Shown here in pieces: positions 8,247 to 16,869 of a stretch of 52,192 nucleotides of DNA; positions within the stretch are counted from its first letter, which is position 1; each line of letters begins with the position of its first letter. A program made the translations under genes and the position numbers. Source of the stretch: CAJQND01 sp051010055. Lineage in GTDB: Bacteria > Pseudomonadota > Alphaproteobacteria > Rhizobiales > CAJQND01. The stretch covers positions 1-52,192 of the forward strand of contig JBPCVY010000124.1 in assembly GCA_051010055.1 (NCBI GenBank), given 5' to 3'. The notes beneath the pieces were generated by a model. That model had not been told where the DNA came from and did no database searches. It saw nothing but the letters and a program-made list of their open reading frames with translations.

Positions 8247-8996
8247 TCAATCCGTTTCAATTACGCCAGCTGCTGATGCGGTGTAGGCGCCCAAGGTGGC
8301 CGGGTCGATATTATCGCCCGCGGACATGGCGCAAACACGTGAGATTTTAGTGTAAGTGAGCCCTGTTTCGGACTGCCATGCATTGAACTTCTCCTGCACC
8401 GCCTTTAAATCACGTTTTGACCTGGGTTGTTCTGCAACATCGATGCCGGCCATGCGCACCGCAGCCACAACGTCCCTGCTTGGCAGGAAACAGTCCTTGC
8501 CGATAAAGCGTAAGAAATAACGTCCCGTATTGCCGCCAAGGCGCGAGCCGCGTTTGGACAAAACATCCCACAGACCAACGCAATCATCTTCCGGCCATTC
8601 GGCAAGAAATGCGCCAAAACTGCCGTACTCATCCGCGATATCGAGCACAAACTGGGCGTTCTCACGCACCGAACGAATTTTTGCTCCATGTCGGACAATG
8701 CGCGCATCAGAGGCCAATCCATCCCAAAATTCATCAGGCTGAAACACCAGAACAGATGGAACAAATCCCAGAAAAGCTTCCTCAAAGCCCGGCCATTTGT
8801 TCTCCACCACCTTCCAGTTGAACCCGGCCCGGAAGATGCATTTGGCTATCATCGACAAAACCCTGTCGTCCGGTATGGCGCTCACATCGTTTGCATGCTG
8901 CGAAACCGCAATGAGTTGTTCGACAACATCCTCCCCGCTTTTGCGTTCGCATGCGCGTTTCCATGTGTCGGCAAAACTTGTTTTCGCGTACTTCAC
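8247..8996 (-). CDS. DNA-3-methyladenine glycosylase I-like (HhH-GPD) protein
   Basis: The 249-residue protein resembles the Tag family, which removes 3-methyladenine from alkylated DNA. The region IPDDRVLSMIAKCIFRAG followed by NWKVVENKWPGFEEAF matches the Tag core, and a helix-hairpin-helix-like stretch (GRYFLRFIGKDCFLPSRDVV) lies near residue 160. The N-terminal Cys and His and the C-terminal His-x3-Cys that bind structural zinc in E. coli Tag are not evident, so this is a divergent, zinc-free branch and its activity is inferred. It starts with GTG at 8996, preceded by AAGGCGAG. It lies between exported-protein genes with no obvious functional link. Confidence 0.75.
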   Translation of the reverse strand: MKYAKTSFADTWKRACERKSGEDVVEQLIAVSQHANDVSAIPDDRVLSMIAKCIFRAGFNWKVVENKWPGFEEAFLGFVPSVLVFQPDEFWDGLASDARIVRHGAKIRSVRENAQFVLDIADEYGSFGAFLAEWPEDDCVGLWDVLSKRGSRLGGNTGRYFLRFIGKDCFLPSRDVVAAVRMAGIDVAEQPRSKRDLKAVQEKFNAWQSETGLTYTKISRVCAMSAGDNIDPATLGAYTASAAGVIETD

Positions 8997-9116
8997 TACC
9001 GCTCGCCTTTCATTTTCACGTTCAGTTAACCCTGTTCGCGGTTGAGGATTTTGCTTTTCAAATCATTAACCGGGAAACCAATAGGATTTTCCCAGTTTAC
9101 TCTGGGAATTCCCGCA

Positions 9117-9878
9117 ATGAAGTTCAAGCTTGCACGAAAAGGTGCTTTTTGCACATTGGGCATTGCAGCCGTTTTCGCCGGTGGATATGCCGGCGCTTAT
9201 GCCGCAATCGGCCTTGATATAGAGCGCTTTCGCACGATTTCATCAGGCTTTGCGGCTGAAAACCGTTGCGGGCATCTCACCGAAAAACTGCGTGAAGAGC
9301 TTGGAACCCATGCAGCTTTTGGTGAAACCGCCGCCGTGCGTGCAAACGGTGCAGATGCTGTGCGCGAAGCCAGAAAGGCCGGTGACGTTGCCATGCCCTG
9401 TGGCGAGGCAACGAAAGCAATGGTCAATGCCGCTATGGCGGAAGGCCGGCGGTTTGAAAACGAATTTGCAGCTCATGAGGCCCGGCAAAAAGCATCGCAA
9501 GGGCGCCTTTCAAAACGCCAGCAACGCATTGTTACCCGGCAAAGGCGCCAGCAGATTAAAAGATCCGGTTTCTTCACCGTACAGCGGCAATCCGGCAGCG
9601 CCCTGCCCCGGGAAAATGGCAGCGAAATCCAGCGGTTCCAAGTGCAGCTTCACGCCTATTATGTGGAACGCCGCTGCCAGTACCTGCGCCCCGCCAACGC
9701 GAAAAAATTCTGGAAAATGATAAACGCCCGCCATGCCGCCCTGTCCGGCGCGCTGGATGAAGCAAGCCTTGCGCAAAGCAATGCCAATGCCAAGGCGGCT
9801 GCCAAGCGCACCGCCTGTTCGCCGCGCGCCAGGCGGTTTATTGCGGGCAGCATGCGCGCGCTTGCAGCCGACCTCTAG
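9117..9878 (+). CDS. Hypothetical basic protein with N-terminal membrane anchor
   Basis: Unrecognised protein of 253 residues from the ATG at 9117; an in-frame TTG at 9042 would add 25 residues. Residues 9-33 form a hydrophobic signal or anchor (TLGIAAVFAGGYAGAYAAIGL). The rest is polar and strongly basic, with Arg/Gln-rich stretches (SKRQQRIVTRQRRQQ) and scattered cysteines (for example NRCGH, MPCGE, RRCQY, TACSPR). Predicted topology is periplasmic with an N-terminal anchor. The gene diverges from the Tag-like gene and converges on the cytochrome gene with 13 bases between stops. No domain or catalytic motif is apparent. Confidence 0.65.
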   Translation: MKFKLARKGAFCTLGIAAVFAGGYAGAYAAIGLDIERFRTISSGFAAENRCGHLTEKLREELGTHAAFGETAAVRANGADAVREARKAGDVAMPCGEATKAMVNAAMAEGRRFENEFAAHEARQKASQGRLSKRQQRIVTRQRRQQIKRSGFFTVQRQSGSALPRENGSEIQRFQVQLHAYYVERRCQYLRPANAKKFWKMINARHAALSGALDEASLAQSNANAKAAAKRTACSPRARRFIAGSMRALAADL

Positions 9879-9891
9879 GATCTGTTGGTAT

Positions 9892-10278
9892 CTATTTGCC
9901 ACGATATTCAGCGGCAAGTTCATCCACATAAGCCATCAAATCGTCCACATCACGAAGGCTGAGGATGACGGGTGCGATGGGAGATGGGCCCTGACGCTGG
10001 GTGCGCAGTTCCTTGATGGTGACAAATGCGGGATGAGGCGGCAGGCTGAAGAATGCCTCAAACTTGGCACGCCAATCTTCTGCCTTCGACAGCACCATAA
10101 TTTTGAACGAAGGCGTTGAGCCGATACCCATATTGTTAAGGTCCGGCATGACATGGCAGCGTGAACAGTGAAGCCGCGCCAAATCACGCCCTGATGCTGC
10201 ATTTTGCGCGTAGGCCGAGCTGCAAAAAACTGCAATGGCAGCAACTACGGTACAGAATGTCCATGCCCGATTTACCAT
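9892..10278 (-). CDS. Monoheme c-type cytochrome-like protein
   Basis: Exported protein of 128 residues. A signal peptide (about 1-24, ending SSAYAQ) is followed by the heme-binding motif CSRCH at C38, C41 and H42. Several Met residues follow (MPDLNNMGIG, FKIMVL) that could supply the distal ligand, and the C-terminal helix (LRDVDDLMAYVDEL) resembles the last helix of class I cytochromes c. Periplasmic electron transfer is likely; the partner is unknown and no oxidase or dehydrogenase is adjacent. I use the ATG at 10278 rather than the TTG two codons upstream. Confidence 0.8.
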   Translation of the reverse strand: MVNRAWTFCTVVAAIAVFCSSAYAQNAASGRDLARLHCSRCHVMPDLNNMGIGSTPSFKIMVLSKAEDWRAKFEAFFSLPPHPAFVTIKELRTQRQGPSPIAPVILSLRDVDDLMAYVDELAAEYRGK

Positions 10279-10455
10279 CGGCAATATTCTGGCTGTATTT
10301 TCAGCGCTTTGCCAGAGGCATTTACCTTGGTTCAGGATTCATCAATGAGTCCTGCCCCCAACACTGCCATGTGACTTGACGAGGCAACTCCGGCAAGGTC
10401 TATTGCAATCAAGAAAACACCTCAAAAAGGTGAAACAAGGGGCTGGCGAGCTTTG

Positions 10456-11172
10456 ATGTTGGTTAAAACACTGGAAATTAAATCGGCCCGCGAAATACTG
10501 AATGCCGTTATTTTCGCGAGCGCGGTTTCTTCTTTCGTTTGCATGTCAGCAGTTGCGTATTCGGCACCAAATGTCAGCACTAAGTTCAAAAGTTACTCAG
10601 TTCCGGGCAGCTCGGCCCAGCAGTTGTTTTCGCATATGAGCCGTTATGGCCCGCATGCCAATGGTTCACCGGCACTGGCAACAACAGCGGCCAGCTTCTC
10701 CCATTCCGCAAAGCTTGATCAGGGGCGCAATTGTCGGCTTCGCAATTACAAGGTCAATATGTCGTTTGTGATTACCCTGCCGAAGGCACGCAATCAGGCG
10801 GCAATGTCGAAGCCCTTGCGCAAGCGGTGGAAACAATTTGCTTCTCACGCCCGTTGGCACGAACTGCAGCACAAGGCTATTTGGGTAACATGCGCAAAGC
10901 GGATTGAAAGTAAAGTGCGCCGGATCGGAAGCCAGCCTTCATGCAATGTGGCATGGGTCAAGGCACGGGCGATCGCAAATGCAGAACTTGCCCGCTGCGA
11001 TGGATTGCACGCTGCATTCGATAATAAGGAATCAACCAGGGCGGCCAGCCTGCCGCTCATCAAGCAGGCCCTGCGCCCGGCAAAGAGCAGTCAGAAATCA
11101 AAAGCTGCCACGCGCCGGCGTGTTTCGTATAAGCAACAAAACAGCCGGCGCCTTGGCAAAATGTACGACTGA
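10456..11172 (+). CDS. DUF922-type exported predicted zinc protease
   Basis: The 238-residue product has an N-terminal hydrophobic segment (about 17-37, ending AYSAP), predicting export. The central region resembles DUF922, proteins annotated as predicted secreted Zn-dependent proteases: an NYKVNMSFVITLP strand is followed by a helix carrying WHELQHK, an HExxH zinc motif with H135, E136 and H139. The C-terminal 50 residues are rich in Lys, Arg and Ser and probably disordered. I chose the ATG at 10456 over the TTG three bases upstream. It converges on the sat/cysC gene with nine bases between stops. Confidence 0.72.
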   Translation: MLVKTLEIKSAREILNAVIFASAVSSFVCMSAVAYSAPNVSTKFKSYSVPGSSAQQLFSHMSRYGPHANGSPALATTAASFSHSAKLDQGRNCRLRNYKVNMSFVITLPKARNQAAMSKPLRKRWKQFASHARWHELQHKAIWVTCAKRIESKVRRIGSQPSCNVAWVKARAIANAELARCDGLHAAFDNKESTRAASLPLIKQALRPAKSSQKSKAATRRRVSYKQQNSRRLGKMYD

Positions 11173-11181
11173 GCCAACCGG

Positions 11182-12870
11182 TTAACGGATCAGACCAAGG
11201 CTTTCCAATTTCAGCAACACCTGATGAGCCGCCTCATCCGGCTTAATCGAGACTGTGTCGATACGCAACTCTGGATTTTCCGGCACTTCATAAGGATCAT
11301 CGATACCTGTGAAACCTTTCAACAGGCCGGCTCTTGCCTTGGCATAAAGGCCCTTGCGATCGCGCTCTTCACACACTTCAATTGGCGTCGAAACATGCAC
11401 TTCAACGTAAGCGCCTACCGGCTGGATGGTATCGCGCACCTGGCGGCGGGTAGCTCCATACGGCGCAATCGGCGCACAAATTGCAATGCCGCGGTTCTTG
11501 GTGATTTCACCGGCCACAAAGCCAATACGGACAATATTGAGATCGCGGTGCTCTTTGGAGAATGACAGCTCAGAAGAAAGGTTCTTGCGGACAATATCAC
11601 CATCAAGAAGCGTCACCGGCCGGTCGCCCATTTCCATTAGTTTCACCATAAGAGCATTGGCAACGGTCGATTTTCCTGAGCCGGACAATCCGGTGAAGAA
11701 AACCGTAAAGCCCTGCTGGTGGCGCGGCGGATGGGTGCGGCGCAAGGCGGTGATCACTTCGGGTGGTGAGAACCAGTCCGGAATATCGAGACCTTCCTGC
11801 AGACGACGGCGCAACTCGGTTCCGGAAATGTTGAGCGTGTTCTCATTTTCGTTCAGCTCATCGACAGGCACATACTGGGCCCGGTCCTGGCTGAACACCA
11901 TCATTTTGAACGGCACCATTTCGATGCCGATTTCTTCCTGATGCTCGGCCACAAGTTCCTGGGCATCATATGGGCCGTAAAACTGCTCACCGTTGGAATC
12001 AACACCTGGACCGGCATGGTCTCGGCCAACAATAAGGTGGGTACAGCCATAGTTCTTGCGGATGATCGCGTGCCAAAGCGCCTCACGCGGCCCGCCCATG
12101 CGCATGGCAAGGTGCAACAAGCTCATAAACGTGGTTTGCTCAGGGTATGAATCCATGATCGCTTCATAGCAGCGCACGCGGGTGAAATGATCCACATCGC
12201 CCGGCTTAGTGAGGCCAACAACCGGGTGAAGCAGAAGGTTGGCCTGGTTCTCCTTGGCCGCTCTCAGCGTCAGCTCCTGGTGAGCACGGTGCAGCGGGTT
12301 ACGCGTCTGGAACGCAACCACTTTGTACCAGCCCCACTTTTCAAGCAGGGCGCGCAATTCGTTCGGCGTGTGCCGGTGCTGGCGGTAGTCATAGTGGGTT
12401 GGGGCTTCAACACCGCGCAAGGTGCCACCAGTACAAACGGGCCCGGCAATGTTCTTCAGGTAATGAACTGCAGGGTGCTTTTCATCATTGGTGCCGAAAA
12501 CCTGTTCGGCCTCTTTCGCCTTGTCCGGGCTCCAAACATCGCTGACGTCCAGGAGCGCAATCAGAACACCTTCGGCATCGCGCAAAGCCAGGCTGTCGCC
12601 TTCTGCAACTTCTGCCGCAAACTCCTCGCTTACATCCAGGGTTACCGGCATAGGCCACAATGCGCCGTCTGCGAGCCGCAAATTGCTACACACATTTTCG
12701 TAGTCGGCTTTGCCGAGAAATCCGGTAAGAGGTGAAAATGCGCCGTTCAAAATCATCTCGATATCACAGAGCTGACGCTCCGTCAGATTCCAGGATTTTA
12801 GAGTTTTCGCCTGCGCACGAGCGGCATCGGCCTGGGCTTCAGGCAAATAGAGTTCTGTGACCTTTTCCAT
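11182..12870 (-). CDS. sat/cysC: Bifunctional sulfate adenylyltransferase / APS kinase
   Basis: Single-chain enzyme of 562 residues that activates sulfate to APS and then to PAPS for assimilation or sulfation. The N-terminal part is the homo-oligomeric ATP-sulfurylase type, with QTRNPLHRAH at 188-197, GLTKPGDVD near 219 and GRDHAGPG at 282-289. The C-terminal part is an APS kinase with Walker A GLSGSGKST at 394-402 and the substrate loop near DGDIVRKNL. This is the fused Sat-CysC form, not the heterodimeric CysND system. The start is the ATG at 12870 (MEKVTEL); an upstream in-frame start at 12930 adds 20 residues unlike the family. Confidence 0.95.
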   Translation of the reverse strand: MEKVTELYLPEAQADAARAQAKTLKSWNLTERQLCDIEMILNGAFSPLTGFLGKADYENVCSNLRLADGALWPMPVTLDVSEEFAAEVAEGDSLALRDAEGVLIALLDVSDVWSPDKAKEAEQVFGTNDEKHPAVHYLKNIAGPVCTGGTLRGVEAPTHYDYRQHRHTPNELRALLEKWGWYKVVAFQTRNPLHRAHQELTLRAAKENQANLLLHPVVGLTKPGDVDHFTRVRCYEAIMDSYPEQTTFMSLLHLAMRMGGPREALWHAIIRKNYGCTHLIVGRDHAGPGVDSNGEQFYGPYDAQELVAEHQEEIGIEMVPFKMMVFSQDRAQYVPVDELNENENTLNISGTELRRRLQEGLDIPDWFSPPEVITALRRTHPPRHQQGFTVFFTGLSGSGKSTVANALMVKLMEMGDRPVTLLDGDIVRKNLSSELSFSKEHRDLNIVRIGFVAGEITKNRGIAICAPIAPYGATRRQVRDTIQPVGAYVEVHVSTPIEVCEERDRKGLYAKARAGLLKGFTGIDDPYEVPENPELRIDTVSIKPDEAAHQVLLKLESLGLIR

Positions 12871-12965
12871 CAAGAATAAGCTTTCAATTAAAAGTGAGAA
12901 ATTATCGCCGTGCGATAGTGCAAAGCGCAAGCGCGGTCAAGGGATGGGGCACAAAGGTACGCAAT

Positions 12966-13862
12966 TTATGGCCACTTTACCTCCGGCGGCATGGAAGAAA
13001 GGATGGAATCCACGTTTCCGCCAGTTTTGAGGCCGAACAATGTGCCGCGATCATAAAGAAGATTGAATTCCACATACCGCCCGCGCCGGATGAGCTGCTC
13101 TTCGCGCTCAGCATCGGTCCAGGGGGCATGGAAATTGGCCCTGACCAGCTGCGGGTAAATATCGCGGAAAGCACGGCCCACATCCTGTGTAAACGCAAAG
13201 TCTTCATGCCAGTTGCCGCTGTCGAGATAGTCGTAGAAGATACCGCCGATGCCGCGCATTTCATCGCGGTGTGGCAGGTAGAAATATTCATCACACCATT
13301 TTTTGTAGTGATCATAGTCAGCGCAGGCGTGAACCTCGCAAGGGGCTTTCATGGCAGCATGAAAGGCGATTGTATCGGGATCGTCTTGCGTGCGCCGGGC
13401 ATCAAGTACAGGTGTCAAATCGGCGCCGCCGCCAAACCAGGATTTTGTCGTCACCACAAACCGGGTGTTCATGTGCACCGCCGGCACATTGGGGTTCCAC
13501 ATGTGGGCAATGAGGGAGATACCTGATGCCCAAAAGCGCGGGTCATCTTCTGCGCCTGGAATGTTCTTGCGGAACTCTTCGGAAAACTCACCATGAACGG
13601 TAGACGTGTGCACGCCCACTTTTTCAAAAACGCGGCCATTCATGATGGACATGACGCCGCCACCACCTTTGCCCTCATCGCGCTGCCAGGACGTGCGTAC
13701 AAACCGGCCAGGTTCCTTCCCTGCCATTTCGGTTTCGCTGAGCTCATCTTCCAGCGCTTCGAATGATGCGCAGATGTCGTCACGCAGTTTTTCGAACCAG
13801 GCGCGCGTTTGCTCTTTCTCCGGCTCCAGCAGGGTGTGGATATCGTCTTTGGTGTCGCTCAT
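12966..13862 (-). CDS. hemF: Oxygen-dependent coproporphyrinogen III oxidase
   Basis: Aerobic heme biosynthesis: oxidative decarboxylation of coproporphyrinogen III to protoporphyrinogen IX in the cytosol. The 298-residue protein carries the HemF signatures NPNVPAVHMNTRF, SWFGGGADLTP, the stretch HYKKWCDEYFYLPHR, and the C-terminal YDRGTLFGLKTGG with PPEVKW. Length and ends match the family. It is co-directional with trmL and the TylF gene upstream (60-base gap) and sat/cysC downstream (95-base gap). Confidence 0.97.
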   Translation of the reverse strand: MSDTKDDIHTLLEPEKEQTRAWFEKLRDDICASFEALEDELSETEMAGKEPGRFVRTSWQRDEGKGGGGVMSIMNGRVFEKVGVHTSTVHGEFSEEFRKNIPGAEDDPRFWASGISLIAHMWNPNVPAVHMNTRFVVTTKSWFGGGADLTPVLDARRTQDDPDTIAFHAAMKAPCEVHACADYDHYKKWCDEYFYLPHRDEMRGIGGIFYDYLDSGNWHEDFAFTQDVGRAFRDIYPQLVRANFHAPWTDAEREEQLIRRGRYVEFNLLYDRGTLFGLKTGGNVDSILSSMPPEVKWP

Positions 13863-13921
13863 GGCCTTCCGTGTAGCTTATGCGCCTTTGGCGGGAAAGC
13901 CGTTCGTTTGCCGCAGGCCCA

Positions 13922-14635
13922 CTACGCTTTCACCACAAGCGCCTGAATACTGGAGAGCTCGATGACATTTTCAGGCCGCGTTGAAAAGAATTCGTCAAAC
14001 GCTCTGCGTGCGCCCGGACAGGAAAACGAACCGTAGTCATCGCAAATAATGACACCGCGCGGCGGCATGCGGTCATAAACGAATTTCAGTGTGTCCAACG
14101 TCGGCTGATAGAGATCGACATCAATGTGCGCCAGGCAAAAGGTTTTGTCTTCAACTTCGTGAAACCGCTCCGGTATCCAGCCTTTGTGAACAACCACCTT
14201 GTCGGCAAGTCCGGCTATGTTCTTCTTGAATTCATCAACACCAACTGCCAGATCGTGCTTTGACCAAAGAGCTTCACCGCCCTCATCCAACACTATGTCT
14301 TCCTGGCCAGGTTCAGAAAGGCCCTCAAAGCTGTCGAAAACGTGGAGCTTTTTGGCGCTGTCCATTCCAAACCCGTCCAGTATGAACCTCGTCGAGCGGC
14401 CATACCGGGAGCCACACTCGATGATGTCGCCTTCCACATCGCGGAGGGATTGCGCCAACCTGAACAGGATAAAACAGCGGTCAACGGGGTACTTCGTTAC
14501 GCCGTCGGCCTCAATCCTTTGCCTTGCTGCAACAAATTCCGGATGCCGCGGCCACACAGCAGTGCGCGTGTAGACTTCCATGTCCAGCGCCTGCAAAGCC
14601 CTCTTTACGATTTTGTGTAGCCGTTTCCCAGCCAT
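13922..14635 (-). CDS. TylF/MycF-family O-methyltransferase
   Basis: SAM-dependent, probably metal-dependent methyltransferase of 237 residues, related to macrocin O-methyltransferase TylF and MycF, which methylate sugar hydroxyls. Visible are the SAM-binding stretch GDIIECGSRYGRST near residue 70, FDSFEGLSEPG, and the metal-ligand acidic motifs AHIDVDLY and ICDDYGSF. It lies between trmL and hemF, 53 and 59 bases from them. Its likely substrate is a sugar of a surface glycan or glycolipid, by family analogy only; no glycosyltransferase is adjacent. Confidence 0.85.
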   Translation of the reverse strand: MAGKRLHKIVKRALQALDMEVYTRTAVWPRHPEFVAARQRIEADGVTKYPVDRCFILFRLAQSLRDVEGDIIECGSRYGRSTRFILDGFGMDSAKKLHVFDSFEGLSEPGQEDIVLDEGGEALWSKHDLAVGVDEFKKNIAGLADKVVVHKGWIPERFHEVEDKTFCLAHIDVDLYQPTLDTLKFVYDRMPPRGVIICDDYGSFSCPGARRAFDEFFSTRPENVIELSSIQALVVKA

Positions 14636-14688
14636 TCACACCGTCTCCCAGCAAATTCGAGTTCTGAAATTACCTCTTTAGATGGGAT

Positions 14689-15147
14689 TTACACTTTCGG
14701 AAAGCCTTCTGTTTGACGCAAAGCATCCCCAAGTACCATTGCCGCGCACACCGCCACATTGAGCGAGCGGGCAGGCGGGCTCATTGGCACTTTCACCCGG
14801 TGGTGGCAGCGCTCATGCACGTCGTCTGGAAGCCCGGCGCTTTCCCTGCCAAGGAGAAGACAATCGCCCGGTTCAAACTTGAAATCAGTATAGTTTGTGG
14901 CGGCTTTGGTTGTCAGGGCAATGAGGCGGCTTTCACCCAACTCGCCCAGGAATGCCTCGAACGTTGCATGCCTTTCCACATCAACCTGGGTGAGATAATC
15001 CATGCCGGAACGCCTGAAACTCTTCTGCGACCAGACAAAACCTGCAGGTTCTATAATATGCGCCTTCACCGACAAGCAGGCAGCAAGGCGCATTATCGTT
15101 CCCGCATTTTGCGGAATGTCAGGCTGATAAAGAACGAGTGAAACCAC
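14689..15147 (-). CDS. trmL: tRNA (cytidine(34)-2'-O)-methyltransferase
   Basis: SPOUT-class enzyme that 2'-O-methylates the wobble base of tRNA-Leu. The 152 residues match the minimal TrmL length. Signatures are the N-terminal LVLYQPDIPQNAGTIMRLAA, the knot loop LLLGRESAGLP and the C-terminal LNVAVCAAMVLGDALRQ. The start is GTG at 15147. The gene lies between the 2OG-oxygenase-like gene (39 bases upstream) and the TylF gene (53 bases downstream). Confidence 0.95.
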   Translation of the reverse strand: MVSLVLYQPDIPQNAGTIMRLAACLSVKAHIIEPAGFVWSQKSFRRSGMDYLTQVDVERHATFEAFLGELGESRLIALTTKAATNYTDFKFEPGDCLLLGRESAGLPDDVHERCHHRVKVPMSPPARSLNVAVCAAMVLGDALRQTEGFPKV

Positions 15148-15186
15148 GGAGAAGACCTAAACTAACGAATTTCAGCGGAACAGATA

Positions 15187-15975
15187 TCAGATCCAGCCGC
15201 GTGGCGCTTCGATATTGATGGTCAATGTCTTGCGCAATGTGGACGCATCCGGCGCGGTAATCGGCTTTACCGAATGCCATGAATTATAGGTTTTCACAAA
15301 AATCAAACACTGATTGGCATCGAACTGAAACGATTCCAGTTCGTTCACTTCGTCAAACTCCAAATATGAATTGGCAAAATTGTATGTGCGCGTGGGGTCC
15401 TTTGGCCAAACGACAGCGGTGTCTCCGCCATACTCTTTCTTCCATTTGCCGGGCTCTACCATGGCCAGCACGAGGGTTATGAACTTTGTCGGCGCGTCCG
15501 TGTGCGGCCTGATCGATCCGCCATCGCCGGGCAGAATTGAAAATTCGAAGCGGGAGCGAAGCGGCGATACCCGGCTGCCCAGCAATGCCGCCCCGCGATA
15601 GGCTTCCTTGAGCCTGGAGAGCAAGTTAAGGCTGGGTTTGTTGGTGACAACACAATTCTTCCGGAACCCCAGATCGACATTCTTTTTGATCAGCCAATCC
15701 AGAACACCGTGAATGAACTGCTCGCTTTTGACCTCTTCGTGAACCCGCTTCCAAATCGGAACAGAGGTTACGACGTCTTTATACTCGCGTGCGTTGTTGA
15801 CTTCGGAAAGGGAGTATTTGTGGCCCAGATTCGGCATATAGAGAAACCGTTCCGTTTCGGGCCAACTTTCGAGCATTTCAGAGTAAATTTCCGGCGACAA
15901 GACATTCTTCGCCATGGCGATCGGATAGGGTTCATATCTGAATGTGGAATCGCTGAAATCGAACAAGCTTTGCAT
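15187..15975 (-). CDS. 2-oxoglutarate/Fe(II) oxygenase-like protein
   Basis: The 262-residue protein has the layout of a prolyl-hydroxylase-like 2OG-Fe(II) dioxygenase. An HTD iron motif (IRPHTDAPTK) near residue 157 is followed about 75 residues later by the third ligand His in YNSWHSVKPI, and by an Arg (RKTLTINIE) in the position that binds the 2OG carboxylate. No signal peptide is seen. It lies in a minus-strand row, 27 bases after the first FkbM gene, suggesting hydroxylation of the same small molecule or glycan that the methyltransferases modify; that is inference. Confidence 0.78.
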   Translation of the reverse strand: MQSLFDFSDSTFRYEPYPIAMAKNVLSPEIYSEMLESWPETERFLYMPNLGHKYSLSEVNNAREYKDVVTSVPIWKRVHEEVKSEQFIHGVLDWLIKKNVDLGFRKNCVVTNKPSLNLLSRLKEAYRGAALLGSRVSPLRSRFEFSILPGDGGSIRPHTDAPTKFITLVLAMVEPGKWKKEYGGDTAVVWPKDPTRTYNFANSYLEFDEVNELESFQFDANQCLIFVKTYNSWHSVKPITAPDASTLRKTLTINIEAPRGWI

Positions 15976-16002
15976 CTTCTTCCCTTTAGGGCCTGTAGCG
16001 GT

Positions 16003-16845
16003 TCACGCCGCACCCGGCACGTAGACCGCATTGTGAGCAATACCTAAAGGATCACCCCCGTTTTTCAGCAGCTTCTTGCCGCGGTGGGTGTAGTGGCGCT
16101 CGCCCAGCTGAAATCCATACTCATCCATGAACGCGTTTACATCAGGCGCACTGTCGTGATTGATTTCAACTTGCAATGACCTGGGGCGGGACTTGCCCGA
16201 AAGCACTCCCTTCATGCCCTTGAGCACCAATAGCTCGTTTCCATCCACATCAATTTTCACATGATCGGGAGTGCGCACAACCCCTTGTTTAACAAGGGAA
16301 TCAAGCGTGCAGGCATATTTGAGTTCCGAAATAACCGGCTCAAATTCCTCGCCGTCTCCATCAATGGTCGAGGAAAGCTGGCTCATGGAGGAGCCTGCCG
16401 TAATCTGGCGCAAATTGAAGTCCAAAAACCCTTCCGTATCGTTGAGTGCACACGAAAGAATTTTCACCCTGTCGCTCATCTTGTTGAGCATGACATTGTT
16501 CATCAGTGCTGCGGAATTTGCCGGGTGGGGCTCGAACGCAGCAACCTGCCCGCCTGGGCCCACCTTGTCGGCGGCAAATATTGTGTAGAGGCCGATATTT
16601 GCGCCAACATCATGGAAAACGTCACCCTCGCACAAATTGTCCCGCAGCCACGCAATTGTTCCTTCTTCCTTGAGAAACAATGTGGTTGCCCGCTTGTACT
16701 CAGTGTAGGTGTTGCACAAGAAGCTGTAGCGCTCGTTTTCGTCGCCTACCGAGATTTCCGATGACAGTAAGTTTGCAAGCTGCGCCCGCGCCGCGAACAT
16801 TTGCCTGTTCAAGAACGAAGGCCAGTTTTTCCCAGAAACATGCAT
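16003..16845 (-). CDS. FkbM-family methyltransferase (copy 1)
   Basis: SAM-dependent methyltransferase of 280 residues. The FkbM-type SAM site is DVGANIGLYTIFAA near residue 80, followed by FEPHPANSAAL, and VKIDVDGNELLVLKGM near residue 200 is the family's VKIDVEG-like motif. FkbM enzymes O-methylate polyketides, sugars and lipids; the substrate here is unknown. The N-terminal 60 residues contain no signal peptide. It is 24 bases downstream of the second FkbM gene and 27 bases upstream of the oxygenase gene, so probably in one transcript. Confidence 0.88.
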   Translation of the reverse strand: MHVSGKNWPSFLNRQMFAARAQLANLLSSEISVGDENERYSFLCNTYTEYKRATTLFLKEEGTIAWLRDNLCEGDVFHDVGANIGLYTIFAADKVGPGGQVAAFEPHPANSAALMNNVMLNKMSDRVKILSCALNDTEGFLDFNLRQITAGSSMSQLSSTIDGDGEEFEPVISELKYACTLDSLVKQGVVRTPDHVKIDVDGNELLVLKGMKGVLSGKSRPRSLQVEINHDSAPDVNAFMDEYGFQLGERHYTHRGKKLLKNGGDPLGIAHNAVYVPGAA

Positions 16846-16869
16846 ATCGGCAACCTATTGAAATCGATT

